A program made the position numbers and the translations under genes. 10,258 bases of DNA from an uncultured Lachnospiraceae bacterium. Its GTDB lineage: Bacteria > Bacillota > Clostridia > Lachnospirales > Lachnospiraceae. Positions 1 through 6,851 of the stretch are shown here, in pieces. The notes beneath the pieces were generated by a model, which worked only from the letters and a program-made list of their open reading frames with translations, was not told where the DNA came from and ran no database searches. The stretch covers positions 1 to 10,258 of the forward strand of contig CANRMO010000081.1 of the NCBI GenBank assembly GCA_947631755.1. Direction: 5' to 3'. How positions within the stretch are numbered: the stretch's first letter is position 1; each line of letters begins with the position of its first letter.

Positions 1-657
1 TCCGCGAGCAGATCAGATTTTCCGGCGGGGCATGAAGGAACGGGGGGAACAAAGTGGTATGAGAAAATTGGAATATTTGACTATACAGGAGACTATGGTG
101 CCAAGGCGACAGCAGAAGCCGGAAGATTTCAGGCAATTTATAATCTGGATTCCCCGTCTGACTCAAATGTAGTTACTGTGGAATACGGCGGCGAGGTACC
201 TGATGTTATTTTAGGGGGAGCAATAAAACCAGACTCCCATACAATTACTGTCAATGGCTTGATGAAGAGTTATGATGTTGTCTGTAATTGGAGGTATTTG
301 GACTATTTAATGGATAACATTATGAAAGAGGTGCCCGATTATAAGGGTAGGGAAAGGGAAATCATAAAGGGGCTGGATAAAAAGAATAAGAATCATCATG
401 TAAATTTTGAGTCGCTGGATTTTGATAATGACAGTACGGTGCGCGAAGCAGCGCGGAAAGTTTTTAAATTATTACCAGAGGATAGTGGGGATGCAAAAAA
501 GAAACGGCAGGAAGGCTGGTGTAAACGGCTTCCTATTACAGACAATGAGATTGTAGCAGTGATAGAAAATAATAAAAAAGGTGTTAAGAGTGAGATTTTA
601 TCGGATAAAAAAGGTGAGGGGTTGAATCTGAAGAAGATGGAGGGAGTGTTTTTATAA
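1..657 (+). CDS. Hypothetical protein, 3' portion (5' end outside window)
   Basis: The frame is open from the first base to the TAA at 655-657, giving 218 residues of a longer protein. I do not recognise the family. The visible part begins with a Gly/Ser-rich stretch (GHEGTGGTKWYEKIG), continues with a compact, probably beta-rich segment (FDYTGDYGAK, VVTVEYGGEVPDVILGGAIK), and ends in a charged, Lys/Glu/Asn-rich, mostly helical region with a DFDNDSTVREAARKVFKLL segment. No transmembrane segment, lipobox or catalytic motif is visible in this part. GTG at codon 60 could act as a start, but coding-like sequence continues upstream of it without a break and no good ribosome site precedes it, so the gene is treated as truncated by the window edge. 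The 3' half is more AT-rich than the cyclophilin gene that follows. Coding is likely; the function is unknown. Confidence 0.7.
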   Translation, partial: SASRSDFPAGHEGTGGTKWYEKIGIFDYTGDYGAKATAEAGRFQAIYNLDSPSDSNVVTVEYGGEVPDVILGGAIKPDSHTITVNGLMKSYDVVCNWRYLDYLMDNIMKEVPDYKGREREIIKGLDKKNKNHHVNFESLDFDNDSTVREAARKVFKLLPEDSGDAKKKRQEGWCKRLPITDNEIVAVIENNKKGVKSEILSDKKGEGLNLKKMEGVFL

Positions 658-667
658 CCGGCAGGAC

Positions 668-696
668 TTGAGAATATTCCCGTTGTGTGATATTAT
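668..696 (+). promoter_or_regulatory. Predicted sigma-A promoter of the cyclophilin gene
   Basis: A -35 box TTGAGA (668-673) and a -10 box TATTAT (691-696) are separated by 17 nt, each one base off consensus. Transcription would begin near 703, leaving a leader of about 44 nt. A perfect 12-bp palindrome, TTATTGCAATAA (693-704), covers the -10 box and start point and could be an operator, although this is AT-rich DNA. Confidence 0.6.
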
Positions 697-746
697 TGCA
701 ATAAATATTATTTTAAGAATTTTTGGATGATAGGAGATTGAGAGAG

Positions 747-1421
747 ATGAAAAAAACAGTAAGTCTTATTATGCTGCTCCTGCTGACAGTGATCGGTGTA
801 TCTGCCTGTGGGGCAGGGAACACGGCGGGCCACGATTCTTCCGGGGACAGCACAGGTGTAAAAAAGAAGAGTGTCAGCGGCAGTTCTGTCAGCGGAGCAG
901 CGGTCAGCACGGACAAGCAGTTGACAGGAATCCATCATGCAGTGATCAAAGTGAAAGATTATGGGACGATCAAGGTCAAGTTAGACGCGGACGCCGCGCC
1001 GATCACGGTGACAAATTTCGTGAAACTGGCCAATGAGGGTTTTTATAATGGCCTGACTTTCCACCGCATCATGGCTGGCTTCATGATCCAGGGGGGAGAC
1101 CCGAACGGAGATGGAACGGGGGGAGCAGAGGAGACGATCAAAGGTGAATTTTCTGCAAATGGTGTGGAAAATAATATTTCCCATGAGAGAGGAGTAATAT
1201 CCATGGCAAGGTCCACCAGCCCGGACAGTGCCAGTTCGCAGTTTTTTATTATGCATTCCGAGGCCGAATATCTGGATGGCCAGTACGCTGCATTCGGCAA
1301 AGTTACAAAAGGAATGAAAGTGGTGGATAAAATCTGTGCCAGCGTACAGCCAACAGACAAAGAGGGCACTGTGCCAAAAGAGAACCAGCCGGTGATCGAG
1401 AGTATTGTTGTCAAGGATTAA
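747..1421 (+). CDS. Cyclophilin-type peptidyl-prolyl cis-trans isomerase, lipoprotein
   Basis: This is a 224-residue extracytoplasmic proline isomerase that should assist folding of exported proteins at the outer face of the membrane. The ATG at 747 is chosen because AGGAG (732-736) lies 10 nt upstream and it gives a clean signal peptide; a TTG 24 nt earlier is in frame but has no ribosome site. Residues 1-21 form a lipoprotein signal with lipobox VSAC (Cys21), followed by a Ser/Gly/Val linker to about residue 60. The cyclophilin fold covers about 62-223. The active-site block FHRIMAGFMIQGGD (105-118) carries the catalytic Arg107 with Phe112, Met113 and Gln115, and SQFFI (164-168) gives Phe167. 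The positions of human CypA Trp121 and His126 are Tyr175 and Tyr180 (YLDGQY); substitution at the Trp is common in bacterial members and predicts weak cyclosporin binding. The gene appears monocistronic. The family call is firm; the physiological clients are unknown. Confidence 0.95.
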   Translation: MKKTVSLIMLLLLTVIGVSACGAGNTAGHDSSGDSTGVKKKSVSGSSVSGAAVSTDKQLTGIHHAVIKVKDYGTIKVKLDADAAPITVTNFVKLANEGFYNGLTFHRIMAGFMIQGGDPNGDGTGGAEETIKGEFSANGVENNISHERGVISMARSTSPDSASSQFFIMHSEAEYLDGQYAAFGKVTKGMKVVDKICASVQPTDKEGTVPKENQPVIESIVVKD

Positions 1422-1446
1422 AAAGGCGAAAGATTTTAATAAAGTG

Positions 1447-1487
1447 AAAAAATGCCCGGCAAAAATTTTCGGATTTCTGCCGGGCAT
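1447..1487 (-). terminator. Intrinsic terminator of the HD-GYP gene
   Basis: A perfect 10-bp stem, ATGCCCGGCA (1452-1461) with TGCCGGGCAT (1478-1487), encloses a 16-nt loop. Read on the minus strand it is followed by a run of six T (1452-1447), so it should terminate transcription coming from the HD-GYP gene. In the plus direction only AAAATG follows the stem, so it is a poor terminator for the cyclophilin gene, although the hairpin may protect that transcript's 3' end. Confidence 0.8.
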
Positions 1488-1501
1488 AAAATGTTGCAGG
1501 A

Positions 1502-2605
1502 TCACTCAATAACGAGGCTGGCGCATTCGACATCTTCTGCCAGATTGTATACATTTCCGGTCTCAAGTCCGACGACAGTGGGCCGGAGAACAGCACTTGC
1601 CTCATTTTCCACGACCTTTGCATCCTCTCCATTGCTCAGGTGGACGATAGAATCTACCGGGTACAGGATAACGGTTGCCATGAAAGCCCGCATGGCATCA
1701 ATATCTAATTCATCAGTCATAGACATGATCAGCTCTACGGCGTTCCTCTGTGTAAATGGTTTCTTATAAGGGCGTTCGGTCACCAGGGCATCATAGACAT
1801 CAGAGACAGAGAGGATCTTGGCATAGGGATGGATTTTTTCTGAGGTGACACCAAAGGGATATCCTTTTCCGTTTATTTTTTCATGGTGCTGGAGCACAGC
1901 GAGGGAAATCGGCCCCGCGAATTCCGGCTTGTCTTTTAGGATCACATATCCGTATTCCGAGTGTTTTCTCATAATGGCAAATTCGTCGTCAGATAACCGT
2001 CCCGGTTTGTTCAGAATCTCAAGAGGGATTTTGGATTTTCCCATATCGTGGAGCAGCCCGGCGACGCCGATATTAAAGACGTCTTTATCCGGGAGTTTTC
2101 GTTTCCTGGCAATGATCATTGACATCGTGGCCACATCTACACTGTGTTTGAACGTGTACTCATCGCTGGTTTTCAGCGTGCTGATATCAACGGCCAGCGC
2201 GTCATTTTTGTCGATGGCGTTAATCAGTTCTGTTGTGATCTTGTTGGAGGTATTGGCAAATTCCTGTGAGTCGGAATTGCTGTAGAGGTACTGTATTCCC
2301 TCGGAGACTCGTTTTTTTACGCTCTCAGACAGATTTACCTTGACTGGGTCTTCCGTCCGGTATTTTTCAATATTGTGACGCGCTAAAGGAGAGAGCGGGA
2401 TCTCCGGCTCTTTCGGTTTCGGATCTTCTTCCCCCTCACTGACGTATACGCCGTGGATGCCCCTTTTGCGTATTCCGTCTATTATGTAGCTATCTAAAAT
2501 CGTACCGCGGCCGACCAGCGTGCGGTCCATGCGGTCTTTGATGTTCTGGTCGATCCGCATGCCCGCTTTCAGGGCGCTTGCACGTACAAAGTATCGCTTG
2601 ATCAA
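1502..2605 (-). CDS. HD-GYP domain cyclic-di-GMP phosphodiesterase
   Basis: This 367-residue cytoplasmic protein is predicted to hydrolyse cyclic-di-GMP. Residues 1 to about 60 form a small N-terminal domain of the kind often found before HD-GYP domains (VRASALKAGMRIDQNI, then a KRGIHGVYV segment). About 90-130 is a helical linker, and the HD-GYP domain covers about 135-300. It has His154 (TFKHSVDV), the metal-binding pair HD at 186-187 (LLHDMGKSKIP), KHSEYGY, the defining HHEKINGKGYP (240-250) and DVYDALVTERPYKKP (269-283), so all core metal and GYP motifs are intact. A C-terminal tail (about 315-367, YPVDSIVHLSNGEDAKVV) is typical of the family. There is no receiver, GGDEF, PAS or membrane segment. 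The start is TTG at 2605-2603, chosen because AGGAGG (2618-2613) lies 7 nt upstream. The gene is divergent from the por operon. Family certain; enzyme activity inferred from motifs. Confidence 0.95.
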   Translation of the reverse strand: MIKRYFVRASALKAGMRIDQNIKDRMDRTLVGRGTILDSYIIDGIRKRGIHGVYVSEGEEDPKPKEPEIPLSPLARHNIEKYRTEDPVKVNLSESVKKRVSEGIQYLYSNSDSQEFANTSNKITTELINAIDKNDALAVDISTLKTSDEYTFKHSVDVATMSMIIARKRKLPDKDVFNIGVAGLLHDMGKSKIPLEILNKPGRLSDDEFAIMRKHSEYGYVILKDKPEFAGPISLAVLQHHEKINGKGYPFGVTSEKIHPYAKILSVSDVYDALVTERPYKKPFTQRNAVELIMSMTDELDIDAMRAFMATVILYPVDSIVHLSNGEDAKVVENEASAVLRPTVVGLETGNVYNLAEDVECASLVIE

Positions 2606-2653
2606 TTATTATCCTCCTGTAAAAAATGTATGAATAATACAGCTATATATTTT

Positions 2654-2682
2654 ATTATACAACGATTAGAAATAATAGGCAA
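2654..2682 (-). promoter_or_regulatory. Predicted sigma-A promoter of the HD-GYP gene
   Basis: On the minus strand a -35 box TTGCCT (2682-2677) and a perfect -10 box TATAAT (2659-2654) are separated by 17 nt. The leader to the TTG start is about 40 nt and contains the AGGAGG ribosome site. The promoter faces away from the por promoter, with 73 nt between their -35 boxes. Confidence 0.7.
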
Positions 2683-2683
2683 C

Positions 2684-2738
2684 CAAAAATGAAAATCGGA
2701 GGAAAACGGATGAAAATAATTCACTTCAAAAATGAAAA
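2684..2738 (+). repeat. Direct repeats between the divergent HD-GYP and por promoters
   Basis: The 12-mer CAAAAATGAAAA occurs at 2684-2695 and again at 2727-2738. Its core ATGAAAA is also present at 2710-2716, so the three cores start at 2689, 2710 and 2732, spaced 21 and 22 nt, about two helical turns each. An inverted CATTTTCG follows at 2747-2754, next to the por -35 box. This arrangement fits binding sites for a transcription factor acting on one or both promoters, but the A-rich composition raises the chance of accidental repeats. Confidence 0.45.
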
Positions 2739-2755
2739 AAATTAACCATTTTCGC

Positions 2756-2783
2756 TTTACATTTGCAAATTCTGCGATATAAT
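2756..2783 (+). promoter_or_regulatory. Predicted sigma-A promoter of the porGDAB-lysR operon
   Basis: A -35 box TTTACA (2756-2761) and a perfect -10 box TATAAT (2778-2783) are separated by 16 nt. The palindrome ATTTGCAAAT (2761-2770) lies in the spacer. Transcription would start near 2790, giving a leader of about 90 nt. The very 5' end can fold into a 9-position hairpin (2790-2798 with 2818-2826, one G-G mismatch). The porG ribosome site is GAGGG at 2870-2874. Confidence 0.7.
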
Positions 2784-2880
2784 AGATACTGCCGGGAAGA
2801 GATATGAGAACAATAATTTCCGGGCATGTTTTGCGGGATATTTTAAAAACAAAGAAAAATTACAGAAATGAGGGTTTGAA

Positions 2881-3480
2881 ATGAAGAATGGAATTGAGAT
2901 CAGATGGCACGGCCGCGGCGGACAGGGTGCAAAGACGGCAGCTCTTTTGCTGGCAGACGTAGCGTTTAAGACGGGACAGAGAGTCCAGGGATTCCCGGAG
3001 TACGGCCCGGAGCGCATGGGCGCCCCGATCACAGCCTACAACAGGATAAGTTCTGATGTGATCCGCGTTCATTCTAATATATATCATCCGGATTTTGTTG
3101 TGGTAGTGGATGAGACGCTGCTGGATTCTGTGGATGTGACCGCGGGTTTGAAAAAGACAGGGGCTATTATTATCAACACAGCGAAATCGGCAGAGGAGAT
3201 CGCAGAAAAGCTGAACGGTTATGAAGGGCGGGTCTATACTGTGGACGCGAGGAAAATATCCGTGGAAAACCTGGGTAAATATTTTCCGAATTCTCCGATG
3301 CTTGCCGCCACAGTGGCGGTCAGCGGGATCATGCCGAGAGAGGAGTTCATCCGCGAGATGAGAGCTTCCTACCAGCATAAATTTGCCAAAAAACCTGAGG
3401 TGATCGAGGGAAATATGGGCGCCTTGGAAGCGGCATTTGATGTGATGGAAAAGGCGATCAGGAAACAGCATGCGGCATAA
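2881..3480 (+). CDS. porG: Pyruvate/2-oxoacid:ferredoxin oxidoreductase, gamma subunit
   Basis: This 199-residue protein is the gamma subunit of a four-subunit, CoA-dependent 2-oxoacid:ferredoxin oxidoreductase in the cytoplasm. The complex oxidatively decarboxylates pyruvate (or a related 2-oxoacid) to acyl-CoA and CO2 while reducing ferredoxin, and can run in reverse. The family signature HGRGGQGAKTAA (10-21) is at the N terminus, followed by FPEYGPERMGAP and the central VVVVDETLL strand. The length is normal for a separate gamma subunit. The ATG is preceded by GAGGG with a 6-nt gap. It is the first gene of an operon in the order gamma-delta-alpha-beta, the order seen in archaeal and Thermotoga pyruvate synthases. 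The substrate cannot be fixed from this subunit; pyruvate is favoured by the alpha and beta sequences. Confidence 0.9.
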   Translation: MKNGIEIRWHGRGGQGAKTAALLLADVAFKTGQRVQGFPEYGPERMGAPITAYNRISSDVIRVHSNIYHPDFVVVVDETLLDSVDVTAGLKKTGAIIINTAKSAEEIAEKLNGYEGRVYTVDARKISVENLGKYFPNSPMLAATVAVSGIMPREEFIREMRASYQHKFAKKPEVIEGNMGALEAAFDVMEKAIRKQHAA

Positions 3481-3498
3481 TGTGAAACGAGGAAAACG

Positions 3499-3813
3499 AT
3501 GAGAACAGATGTGACAAAAATAAATGAAAAGACGCCCCACGGGGAGCTGACGGAAGGGCTGATGATGTTTGCCGGAGGCACGTCAAAGTATTTCAATACT
3601 GGCGAGTGGAGGACGAATACGCCGGTATTTGAGGCGGATAAGTGTAAACAGTGCCTCCTCTGTGCGCCAGTCTGCCCGGACAGCAGTATTCCGGTAAAGA
3701 ATGGCGAGAGACTGGATTTTGACTATGATCATTGCAAGGGCTGCGGCATTTGTGCGAATGTGTGTCCCTTTGGTGCGATTTCGATGAAGGAGGGAAATAT
3801 ATCATGTCCATAA
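3499..3813 (+). CDS. porD: Pyruvate/2-oxoacid:ferredoxin oxidoreductase, delta subunit (2[4Fe-4S] ferredoxin-like)
   Basis: This 104-residue iron-sulfur subunit should carry electrons from the catalytic beta subunit to external ferredoxin. Two complete CxxCxxCxxxC(P) motifs are visible: Cys49, 52, 55 and 59 (CKQCLLCAPVCP), and Cys79, 82, 85 and 89 (CKGCGICANVCP), each predicted to bind a [4Fe-4S] cluster. The roughly 45-residue N-terminal extension is usual for delta subunits and probably packs against the other chains. The gene starts 18 nt after porG, with GAGG (3489-3492) 6 nt before the ATG. Its last 10 nt overlap the start of porA, and its coding sequence contains the porA ribosome site, so the two are probably translationally coupled. 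Confidence 0.93.
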   Translation: MRTDVTKINEKTPHGELTEGLMMFAGGTSKYFNTGEWRTNTPVFEADKCKQCLLCAPVCPDSSIPVKNGERLDFDYDHCKGCGICANVCPFGAISMKEGNISCP

Positions 3814-4982
3814 AAGAGCGCATGTCCGGCAATGAGGCGGTGGCCTATGCGATCCGGCAGATAAATCCGGATGTGATGCCGGCGTTTCCGATCACTCCTT
3901 CAACTGAGATTCCGCAGATGGTGTCAACGTACATTGCCAACGGTGAGATGGATACTGAATTTATTCCCGTGGAGAGTGAGCACTCAGCGATGAGCGCGAC
4001 GATCGGTGCCGAGGCGGCGGGGGCGAGAAGCCTGACCGCCACTTCGTCGGCGGGCCTTGCGCTGATGTGGGAGGAGCTTTTGCTGGCGGCGTCCAACCGC
4101 CTGCCACTGGTGCTTGCACTGGTGAACAGAACCCTCTCGGGGCCGATCAACATTAACTGTGACCACTCCGATGGGATGGGTGCCAGGGATACCGGGTGGA
4201 TTCAGATTTATGCGGAAAATAATCAGGAGGCATATGACAATTTTATCCAGGCGTATCCGATATCGGAGGATGCAAGAGTGCACCTCCCGGTCATGATTTG
4301 CCAGGATGGCTTTATAACAAGCCATGCGGTGGAAAATATTGAGCTGCTCGAGGACAAATGCGTACAGGATTTTGTCGGAGAATACGAGCCGGAGGAATAC
4401 CTTCTGAACCCGGGAAAACCGATAGCGGTTGGGCCGTATTCGGTCTCTAATTACGCTATGGAGGCAAAGAAAAATCAGGAGATTGCGCTGGAAAATTCCA
4501 AACAGGTAGTTGTGGAAGTGGCAGAAAAATATAGGAGACTGACCGGAAGAGGGTTTCAGCTCTTTGAGGAGTACCGGACAGAGGATGCCGATTACATCAT
4601 GCTTATTATGGGGTCGGCGGCCGGAACGGCGAAACAGGCAGTGGACGATCTCCGGGAGGAAGGAAAGAAAGTCGGCGTTCTGAAACTCCGGTTATTCCGC
4701 CCATTTCCGGCAGATGAGATTGCACATGCATTGAAAAACTGCAGGGCTGTGGCGATCATGGACCGCTGTGAGAGCTATAACGGCAATGGAGGGCCACTGG
4801 GGAGTGAAGTTCCCGCCGCGCTCTTTAAAAATAAAGTGATGATTGAGACAGTCAATTACATCTATGGCCTGGCGGGCCGGGATTTCACGATACGTGATGT
4901 CACAGAGATCTTTAACGAACTGGAAGATATGGTTGAAAATGGGAAGGATGTCGAGCAGTACAAGTACATCCGTCTGCGGTAG
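3804..4982 (+). CDS. porA: Pyruvate/2-oxoacid:ferredoxin oxidoreductase, alpha subunit
   Basis: This 392-residue alpha subunit supplies the pyrimidine-binding side of the thiamine diphosphate site and the substrate pocket. The ATG at 3804 is chosen because AAGGAGGG (3787-3794) lies 9 nt upstream and the protein then begins as usual for the family (MSIKERMSGNEAVAYAIRQ); a longer frame starting inside porD is spurious. Recognisable segments are FPITPSTEIPQ (28-38), the ESEHSAMSATIGAEAAGAR block (58-75), TSSAGLALMWEELLLAA (80-96), and LVNRTLSGPININCDHSD (106-123), a stretch characteristic of pyruvate-type alpha subunits. The C-terminal domain (about 250-392, LIMGSAAGTAKQAVDDLREEG, then LRLFRPFP) is the transketolase-C-like part. 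It overlaps porD by 10 nt and is followed after 34 nt by porB. Family certain; pyruvate rather than branched-chain 2-oxoacids is likely but not proven. Confidence 0.93.
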   Translation: MSIKERMSGNEAVAYAIRQINPDVMPAFPITPSTEIPQMVSTYIANGEMDTEFIPVESEHSAMSATIGAEAAGARSLTATSSAGLALMWEELLLAASNRLPLVLALVNRTLSGPININCDHSDGMGARDTGWIQIYAENNQEAYDNFIQAYPISEDARVHLPVMICQDGFITSHAVENIELLEDKCVQDFVGEYEPEEYLLNPGKPIAVGPYSVSNYAMEAKKNQEIALENSKQVVVEVAEKYRRLTGRGFQLFEEYRTEDADYIMLIMGSAAGTAKQAVDDLREEGKKVGVLKLRLFRPFPADEIAHALKNCRAVAIMDRCESYNGNGGPLGSEVPAALFKNKVMIETVNYIYGLAGRDFTIRDVTEIFNELEDMVENGKDVEQYKYIRLR

Positions 4983-5016
4983 CGGACATGAAAATCAGCG
5001 CAGAAATGAGGATAAG

Positions 5017-5967
5017 ATGAGTGATCTGAGTTTAAAAACAATGATGGAAAAGCCGGAGAGGCTGGCTCCCGGCCATCGCATGTGTGCGGGATGCGGTGCT
5101 ACGATTGCCGTCCGCGCCGTCCTGCGGGCTCTCCATGAGGGCGATCACGCTGTGATCGGCAATGCAACGGGGTGCCTGGAAGTCTCTTCTTATATGTATC
5201 CGTACACAGCATGGGAAGACAGCTACATACACAACGCATTTGAAAATGCGGGGGCGACTCTGAGCGGCGTGGAGACGGCGTACCGTGTTTTGAAAAAAAG
5301 GGGAAAGCTGCCGGAGGATGAGACATTTAAGTTCATCACGTTCGGCGGTGACGGGGGAACGTATGATATTGGGTTCCAGTCTTTGTCTGGGGCGATGGAG
5401 CGCGGCCACGATATGGTTTATGTGTGCTACGATAATGGGGCGTATATGAATACTGGCATCCAGCGCTCTTCTGCCACGCCGATGTACGCGGATACGACGA
5501 CGACCCCGGTGGGCAAAAAATCAAACGGAAAGATGCAGAACCGCAAAGATCTGGCAAGTATTATTGCGGATCACGATGTGGCGTATGTGGCGCAGACTAC
5601 ATTTACAACGGATTTTAAAGATATCCACAGCAAGTCAGAAAAGGCGATCTATACGGAAGGGGCCAGTTTTCTGAATATTATGACGCCCTGTCCGCGCGGA
5701 TGGCGGTATGACACGCCGGAGATCATGAAGATCTGCAAACTCGCAGTAGAGACCTGTTACTGGCCGCTGTTTGAGGTAGAGCACGGAAAGTGGACACTGA
5801 CCTATGAGCCAAAAAAGAAACTGCCGATCGAAGATTTTCTGCGGGAGCAGGGACGTTTTAAGCACCTGTTTAAAAAGGGCAATGAACATCTGCTTGAGCA
5901 GTTCCAGGCCGAGGTGGACCGCCGCTGGGAGGATCTGCAGTATAAGTGTGCGAGGGTTTATCAATGA
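5017..5967 (+). CDS. porB: Pyruvate/2-oxoacid:ferredoxin oxidoreductase, beta subunit (thiamine diphosphate and [4Fe-4S])
   Basis: This 316-residue catalytic beta subunit binds the thiamine diphosphate Mg/pyrophosphate group and the proximal [4Fe-4S] cluster. The four expected cluster ligands are present: Cys23 and Cys26 (HRMCAGCGA), Cys53 (NATGCLEV) and Cys225 (MTPCPRGW). The thiamine diphosphate motif is FGGDGGTYDIG (109-119) followed by YDNGAYMNTG (138-147). The ATG at 5017 is used because GAGG (5008-5011) lies 5 nt upstream and the protein then begins as in other PorB chains; a longer frame running back into porA is not real. The length is normal. The last four bases (ATGA, 5964-5967) also contain the start of the LysR gene, so the regulator is translationally coupled to this subunit. 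Confidence 0.94.
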   Translation: MSDLSLKTMMEKPERLAPGHRMCAGCGATIAVRAVLRALHEGDHAVIGNATGCLEVSSYMYPYTAWEDSYIHNAFENAGATLSGVETAYRVLKKRGKLPEDETFKFITFGGDGGTYDIGFQSLSGAMERGHDMVYVCYDNGAYMNTGIQRSSATPMYADTTTTPVGKKSNGKMQNRKDLASIIADHDVAYVAQTTFTTDFKDIHSKSEKAIYTEGASFLNIMTPCPRGWRYDTPEIMKICKLAVETCYWPLFEVEHGKWTLTYEPKKKLPIEDFLREQGRFKHLFKKGNEHLLEQFQAEVDRRWEDLQYKCARVYQ

Positions 5968-6848
5968 CATTATTGAGTTATCAGGCACTGAAAACGGTGG
6001 CCGACCAGGGGAGTTTCCGCCGGGCGGCGGAGCTTCTTGGACTGACGCCTTCGGCCGTCAGCCATGCGATTTCATCGCTTGAGGCAGAACTGGGTTTTTC
6101 ATTATTAAATCGAGGAAAAAATGGAGTGACGCTTACCAATTATGGCGAGCGTCTTCTTCCTTTTGTAAACGGTGTTTTGAACAGTGATGAGAGCCTGCGC
6201 CAAGCGATTGCAGAATTCAACGGATTGAAACAGGGGAAGATCAAAGTGGGCTGTTTTTCCAGTGTGTGCACAAACTGGATGCCACAGATCATGAGATCGT
6301 TCCAGAAAGAATATCCGGCGATCACAATAGAACTTTTCCAGGGGACATATGACGATGTGGCGTACTGGATAAAAAACGGTGTTGTCGATCTGGGATTTTT
6401 GTCTGTGTCCAGCGCCGCGCACATCCCCATAGAGCCGCTGTACAAAGACCCGCTGCTGTGCGTAGTGCCAAAAGGGATGAAACGGTCTGGTACAGGTCCG
6501 GCAATCGGAGTAGATGAACTGCGCAACCGGGAATTTGTGACCCAGAGGGAGAGCACCGACGCAGATATACAGAACTTTCTGAAAGAAAATGATCTGACTG
6601 TAAAATCAAATTATCATGTGGTGGACGACCTCTCCACCATTGCCATGGTCGCCAACGACTTTGGAATCTGTCTTATGCCAGAGATGGTAATGAACGATAT
6701 TCCCTATGAAGTGGACTGTTATCCTCTGGCTGAGGAGGCATACCGCATCATAGGGATCGCAACGCTGACGCCGGATAACATGGCTCCGGCGGTCCGGACA
6801 TTTTACAACCATGTGCTCCGGCAGTATCAGCAGGAGGAGTACCGCTGA
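5964..6848 (+). CDS. LysR-family transcriptional regulator, coupled to porB
   Basis: This 294-residue protein has the usual LysR-type layout. The N-terminal winged helix-turn-helix (about 1-60) contains the characteristic FRRAAELLGLTPSAVSHAI run (18-36) and SLEAELGFSLLNR. A linker helix follows, then a periplasmic-binding-like effector domain (about 90-294) that begins IKVGCFSSVCTNWMPQIMRSF and includes a VVDLGFLS segment. It would bind DNA as a tetramer and respond to a small molecule; the ligand is unknown. The ATG at 5964 has GAGGG 7 nt upstream and overlaps the porB stop as ATGA; a GTG 18 nt earlier is less well supported. Being last in the por operon instead of divergent from it is atypical for this family. 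The likely target is the por promoter, and possibly the divergent HD-GYP promoter, but that is inference from position only. Confidence 0.93.
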   Translation: MTLLSYQALKTVADQGSFRRAAELLGLTPSAVSHAISSLEAELGFSLLNRGKNGVTLTNYGERLLPFVNGVLNSDESLRQAIAEFNGLKQGKIKVGCFSSVCTNWMPQIMRSFQKEYPAITIELFQGTYDDVAYWIKNGVVDLGFLSVSSAAHIPIEPLYKDPLLCVVPKGMKRSGTGPAIGVDELRNREFVTQRESTDADIQNFLKENDLTVKSNYHVVDDLSTIAMVANDFGICLMPEMVMNDIPYEVDCYPLAEEAYRIIGIATLTPDNMAPAVRTFYNHVLRQYQQEEYR

Positions 6849-6851
6849 AAT

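Noticed and set aside
1447..1487. Treating the 10-bp hairpin as a bidirectional terminator
   Set aside because: Only the minus-strand reading has a T run after the stem; the plus direction continues with AAAATG.
981..1505. Long open frame on the minus strand opposite the cyclophilin gene
   Set aside because: It is a shadow of the cyclophilin coding sequence, has no ribosome site and shows no recognisable protein pattern.
1845..2285. Plus-strand open frame of 146 codons opposite the HD-GYP gene
   Set aside because: It is antisense to a gene with every catalytic motif intact, and its translation is a Ser/Leu-rich sequence typical of antisense frames.
2790..2826. 5' leader hairpin of the por operon as a riboswitch
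   Set aside because: A single 9-position stem with one mismatch does not match any riboswitch architecture I know; at most it may stabilise the mRNA 5' end.
2860..3540. 226-codon minus-strand frame opposite porG
   Set aside because: porG is unambiguous from its GRGGQG motif; the opposing His/Arg/Cys-rich translation is a codon-bias artefact.
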